Shown here in pieces: positions 61,154 to 64,000 of a DNA stretch of 64,000 bases; position 1 is the stretch's first letter; the number at the start of each line of letters is the position of its first letter. Below the pieces are notes generated by a model that did no database searches, was not told the DNA's origin, and worked only from the letters and a program-made list of their open reading frames with translations. The DNA is from AP-15 sp963755435 (GTDB taxonomy: Bacteria > Pseudomonadota > Alphaproteobacteria > ATCC43930 > CGMCC-115725). The DNA lies in the NCBI GenBank assembly GCA_963755435.1, contig CAVWJX010000005.1, forward strand, positions 1,240,001 to 1,304,000, in the 5' to 3' direction. The translations under genes and the position numbers were made by a program.

Positions 61154-62629
61154 ATGACGTATCGATTGGCTCGACTTTTGCTGGCCGCGGCGGTGCTGAT
61201 CGGGTTGCTCGGGCCCGCCCGCGCCGCCGATGACGACGCCCGGATCATCCATGTGCTGAACCGGTTGGCGTTCGGCCCGACGCTTGACGACTTCAACTAT
61301 GTCAAGACGATCGGGGTCGAGCGCTACATTGCCGAGCAGCTCGATCCGGCCGCGATCGAGGAGCCGATTGCACTGCGCTTCGCCTTGGCCGAGCTCGACA
61401 CCCGGGGGCTTGACGCGGCGGCGCTGCGCCAGCTCTACGGGCCGTTGCGGACAGTGGACGGGGTCCGCCCGACTTTGGCCGAAATCCGCTCGCAACAGGT
61501 CCGGGCCGCGCGGGTGGTCCGCCAAGCAGAAGCGGCGCGCGTGCTCGAGGCGGTGCTGAGCCGGCGTCAGCTGCAGCAGGTTATGGTCAATTTCTGGTTT
61601 AACCATTTCAACGTCTTTGCCGGCGACGGGCTCGACCGGATCTGGATCGGCAATTATGAGGACGAGGCGATCCGCCCCTACGCACTCGGCCGGTTCCGCG
61701 ACCTGTTGTTCGCCGTAGCCAAGCACCCGGCAATGCTGGTCTATCTCGACAATACCCAGAACGTCGCGCGCGGACTCAACGAAAACTATGCCCGCGAAGT
61801 CATGGAGCTGCACACGCTCGGCGTCGACGGCGGCTATACCCAGAACGACGTCACCACCCTGGCGCGGGTGTTTACCGGGTGGCGGGTCAATCCGCCGAAC
61901 TCGGTCGAATTTCCGGGCGTCGCCGCGGTGTTCGAGGGCGCCGATCACGATTACGGGCCCAAGGTGTTTCTCGGGCGCCGGCTCCTCGCCCAGGGCCGGG
62001 CCGAGGGGGAAGAGGCGCTCGACATGCTGGCCCGGAGCCCGGCGACGGCTCGCCATATCAGCTATGAGCTGGCTCAGTATTTTGTCGCCGACACCCCGCC
62101 GCCGGCGCTGGTCGAACGCCTCGCCGCCCGCTTTCTCGCCACCGGCGGCGACATCCGCATGGTCTTGGCGACGTTGTTCGCCAGCCCCGAATTTTGGGAC
62201 AGCGCCGGGCTGAAATACAAGACACCCTACGAATACGCGATCTCGGCGGTGCGTGCGGCCGGGATTCCGGTCAACAATGTGCGCCCGCTGCTCGGCTGGA
62301 TGGGCCGCCTCGGCATGCCGCTCTACGGCTGCCAGACCCCGGACGGCTATCAGGATACCGAGACGGCCTGGCTGAGCCCAGAGGCGACGATGCAGCGCAT
62401 CAACTTTGCCGTGGCGCTCGCCCGCGGCTTTCTGCCGCTCGGCGCCGAACCCGAAACCGCGGCCGGAACAGGTCGGCAGCACGATCGACCGGACCCGGTC
62501 GATCCGGTCCGCCTCGACGAGATTTTCGGCGCGACCCTGTCGCCCTCGACCCGCGCCGTGGTCGCCGCGGCGCCGCCGGTGCTGCGCGCCGCGCTGATCC
62601 TCGGCAGCCCCGATTTCATGCATCGGTGA
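61154..62629 (+). CDS. Exported DUF1800-family protein
   Basis: A 491-residue protein with a signal peptide (1-24; L-L-L-A-A-A-V-L-I-G-L-L-G, cut after A-R-A). DUF1800 landmarks are H-V-L-N-R-L-A-F-G-P-T, F-W-F-N-H-F-N-V-F, N-E-N-Y-A-R-E-V-M-E-L-H-T-L-G-V and F-T-G-W-R. The ATG at 61154 gives a clean signal peptide; an in-frame ATG at 61121 is an alternative. DUF1800 genes almost always pair with DUF1501 genes, as here (26 nt gap). Function unknown; a secreted pair is implied. Confidence 0.9.
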   Translation: MTYRLARLLLAAAVLIGLLGPARAADDDARIIHVLNRLAFGPTLDDFNYVKTIGVERYIAEQLDPAAIEEPIALRFALAELDTRGLDAAALRQLYGPLRTVDGVRPTLAEIRSQQVRAARVVRQAEAARVLEAVLSRRQLQQVMVNFWFNHFNVFAGDGLDRIWIGNYEDEAIRPYALGRFRDLLFAVAKHPAMLVYLDNTQNVARGLNENYAREVMELHTLGVDGGYTQNDVTTLARVFTGWRVNPPNSVEFPGVAAVFEGADHDYGPKVFLGRRLLAQGRAEGEEALDMLARSPATARHISYELAQYFVADTPPPALVERLAARFLATGGDIRMVLATLFASPEFWDSAGLKYKTPYEYAISAVRAAGIPVNNVRPLLGWMGRLGMPLYGCQTPDGYQDTETAWLSPEATMQRINFAVALARGFLPLGAEPETAAGTGRQHDRPDPVDPVRLDEIFGATLSPSTRAVVAAAPPVLRAALILGSPDFMHR

Positions 62630-62655
62630 TCAGCGCCGCAGGATAAGGAGTTGCG

Positions 62656-63915
62656 ATGGCCAAATCCGAATTTTCCCGGCGCGTCCTGGTCCGCGCGGCG
62701 CTCGCCGGGGCGATCCTGCCGCTCGCCCCCGGCGCGTGGGCGGCGACCGCCGACCCGAGCCCCGGGCGAAGCGGCGGTGCGCCCACACGCCTAATCGTGA
62801 TCCTGCTGCGCGGCGCCGTCGATGGCCTCAGCGTCGTGGTGCCCTATGCCGATGCGGCCTATTACGAAGCCCGCCCGACGATCGCCGTCGCCCGCCCTTC
62901 AGAACCCGGCGGAGCGCTCAACCTTGACGGCCATTTCGGATTGCACCCGGCATTGGCGGCGCTGTTGCCGCTATGGCGCGAGCGCGGCCTCGCCTTTGTC
63001 CACGCCGCCGGCTCGCCCGATCCGAGCCGCTCCCATTTCGAGGCGCAGCGCTACATCGAGAGCGGCACGCCCGGCTGCAGTACCACCGCTGACGGCTGGA
63101 TGAACCGGCTGCTGCAGGCGCTGCCCGGCCGCCGCGGCCCGACCGACGCGATTATGATCGGCCCGACCTTGGCGCGCATCCTCTCCGGCGCCGCGCCGGT
63201 CGCCAATCTGCCGCTTGGACCCGGCGACGCCCGGCCAATGCCGCTCGACCGCCCGCCGCTGGCCGGCGCTTTCGCCCGCCTCTATGCGGGGGACGATGCG
63301 CTCAGCGCCGCCTATCGCGAAGCTCGCAGCGCCCGGACCCGGTTGCTCGGCGATCTGGTGCGCGAACAAGCCGTCGCCGATGCCGGGTCGCCGCCGCCGG
63401 CGAGCTTTGCCGCACGGGCGGCTCGGCTCGGGCGCCTGATCGGCGGCGACCAGCGCATCCGGCTCGCCTTTATTGGTCTTGGCGGCTGGGACACCCATGT
63501 CGATCAGGGTGGCGCCAAGGGGCAGCTCGCCCGGCGTCTCGGCGGGCTCGGCGGCGGGCTTGCTCAGCTTGCTCAGGGGCTCGGGGCGGCGTGGCGCGAC
63601 ACTGTAATCGTGGTGCTCTCCGAATTCGGCCGCACCGTGCGCGAGAACGGCGACCGCGGCACCGATCACGGCCACGGCAATGTGATCTGGGTCGCTGGCG
63701 GTGCCATCATCGGCGGACGGGTGTACGGCGAATGGCCCGGCCTTGCGGCGGCGCAGCTCTATCAGCGCCGCGACCTCGATGTCACCACCGATTTCCGCGC
63801 CGCGCTGGCAGCAATCCTCGGGCCGCATATGGGCCTCGCCGACCGCCAGCTCGATTTCGTCTTTCCCGGCGCCCCTGCGGCCGCCGCCGGGCTGGCGCAA
63901 ATGCTGGCGGTCTGA
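62656..63915 (+). CDS. Exported DUF1501-family protein
   Basis: A 419-residue protein with a Tat-like start (S-R-R-V-L-V, then a hydrophobic stretch and A-W-A-A). Sulfatase/alkaline-phosphatase-like landmarks of DUF1501 are L-L-R-G-A-V-D-G-L, H-A-A-G-S-P-D-P-S-R-S-H-F, G-W-D-T-H and T-D-H-G-H-G. AAGGAG lies 5 nt before the ATG. It is the second gene of the DUF1800/DUF1501 unit. Confidence 0.92.
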   Translation: MAKSEFSRRVLVRAALAGAILPLAPGAWAATADPSPGRSGGAPTRLIVILLRGAVDGLSVVVPYADAAYYEARPTIAVARPSEPGGALNLDGHFGLHPALAALLPLWRERGLAFVHAAGSPDPSRSHFEAQRYIESGTPGCSTTADGWMNRLLQALPGRRGPTDAIMIGPTLARILSGAAPVANLPLGPGDARPMPLDRPPLAGAFARLYAGDDALSAAYREARSARTRLLGDLVREQAVADAGSPPPASFAARAARLGRLIGGDQRIRLAFIGLGGWDTHVDQGGAKGQLARRLGGLGGGLAQLAQGLGAAWRDTVIVVLSEFGRTVRENGDRGTDHGHGNVIWVAGGAIIGGRVYGEWPGLAAAQLYQRRDLDVTTDFRAALAAILGPHMGLADRQLDFVFPGAPAAAAGLAQMLAV

Positions 63916-63974
63916 GCGGCGCCGGCAGCCCCGTCCGCCGGGCGCTTTCATCTTTTGTTCAGAGGGAATGAGCG

Positions 63975-64000
63975 ATGATAGCGCGCCGTTGTGAACCAGC
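63975..64000 (+). CDS. Possible start of a further gene, cut by the window end
   Basis: An ATG at 63975 preceded by GAGGGAATGAGCG opens a frame of nine codons that leaves the window. A competing ATG at 63968 stops after eight codons. Too short to identify. Confidence 0.2.

Overview
The window is a GC-rich, densely coded chromosomal segment that looks alphaproteobacterial, probably a Rhodospirillales-like environmental bacterium. That placement is an inference. It rests on a hisB-hisH-hisA-hisF-hisE block divergent from hslVU, an entericidin lipoprotein and a PRC-barrel protein with GGAAC-N16/17-NGTT (EcfG-type) promoters, a bacterial leucyl/arginyl-protein transferase, PEP-CTERM proteins, and many CaiB/BaiF, LLM and amidohydrolase enzymes. 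No rRNA, tRNA, CRISPR array, integrase or intact insertion sequence was recognised.

Layout. 1-11.5 kb: the 3' end of a cinA-like gene, an ABM-type protein, two divergent stress-type genes, uppP, an amidohydrolase, a CoA-transferase with an orphan ABC binding protein, a seven-repeat PLL/tectonin-like lectin gene broken by a frameshift, a PEP-CTERM metalloprotease and a very atypical SDR. 11.8-18.5 kb: housekeeping, with hisB-hisH-GNAT-hisA-hisF-hisE on the minus strand and hslV-hslU-HIT on the plus strand. 18.5-24.2 kb: an Uma2-family remnant, an MHS-type transporter, a small NepR-like protein, a complete NMT1/THI5-type ABC importer (binding protein, ATPase, permease) and a cupin. 24.4-33.5 kb: a type II secretion cluster (gspF-H-I-J-L-M-C-D-K on the minus strand, gspG convergent) without gspE or a prepilin peptidase. 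A 123-bp palindromic repeat sits in frame inside the gspH leader.

33.7-47.1 kb: a BisC/DMSO-reductase-type molybdoenzyme, an epoxide-hydrolase-like enzyme, an amidohydrolase, a frameshifted bpt, a SnoaL-like protein, a PEP-CTERM protein, a FrnE/DsbA-like gene with an in-frame TGA in its CxxC motif, an MFS carrier, an SDR, a secreted phosphoesterase and a second CoA-transferase. 47.3-64 kb: a DUF6345-like protein, an M3 oligopeptidase, an SMP-30 lactonase, an N-acyl-D-amino-acid deacylase-like enzyme, a secreted FKBP, two LLM enzymes with a 2OG-Fe dioxygenase, a peptidoglycan-binding protein, an enoyl-CoA hydratase, a DinB protein and a DUF1800/DUF1501 pair.

The most exciting signal is at 40804-41439. 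A FrnE-type thiol oxidoreductase reads U-P-W-C, with TGA at codon 15. A strong ribosome binding site precedes the ATG. A 7-bp hairpin with a five-base CGTGC loop lies 21-25 nt after the TGA, as expected for a bacterial SECIS. This points to a selenoprotein that ordinary gene calling would truncate or start too late.
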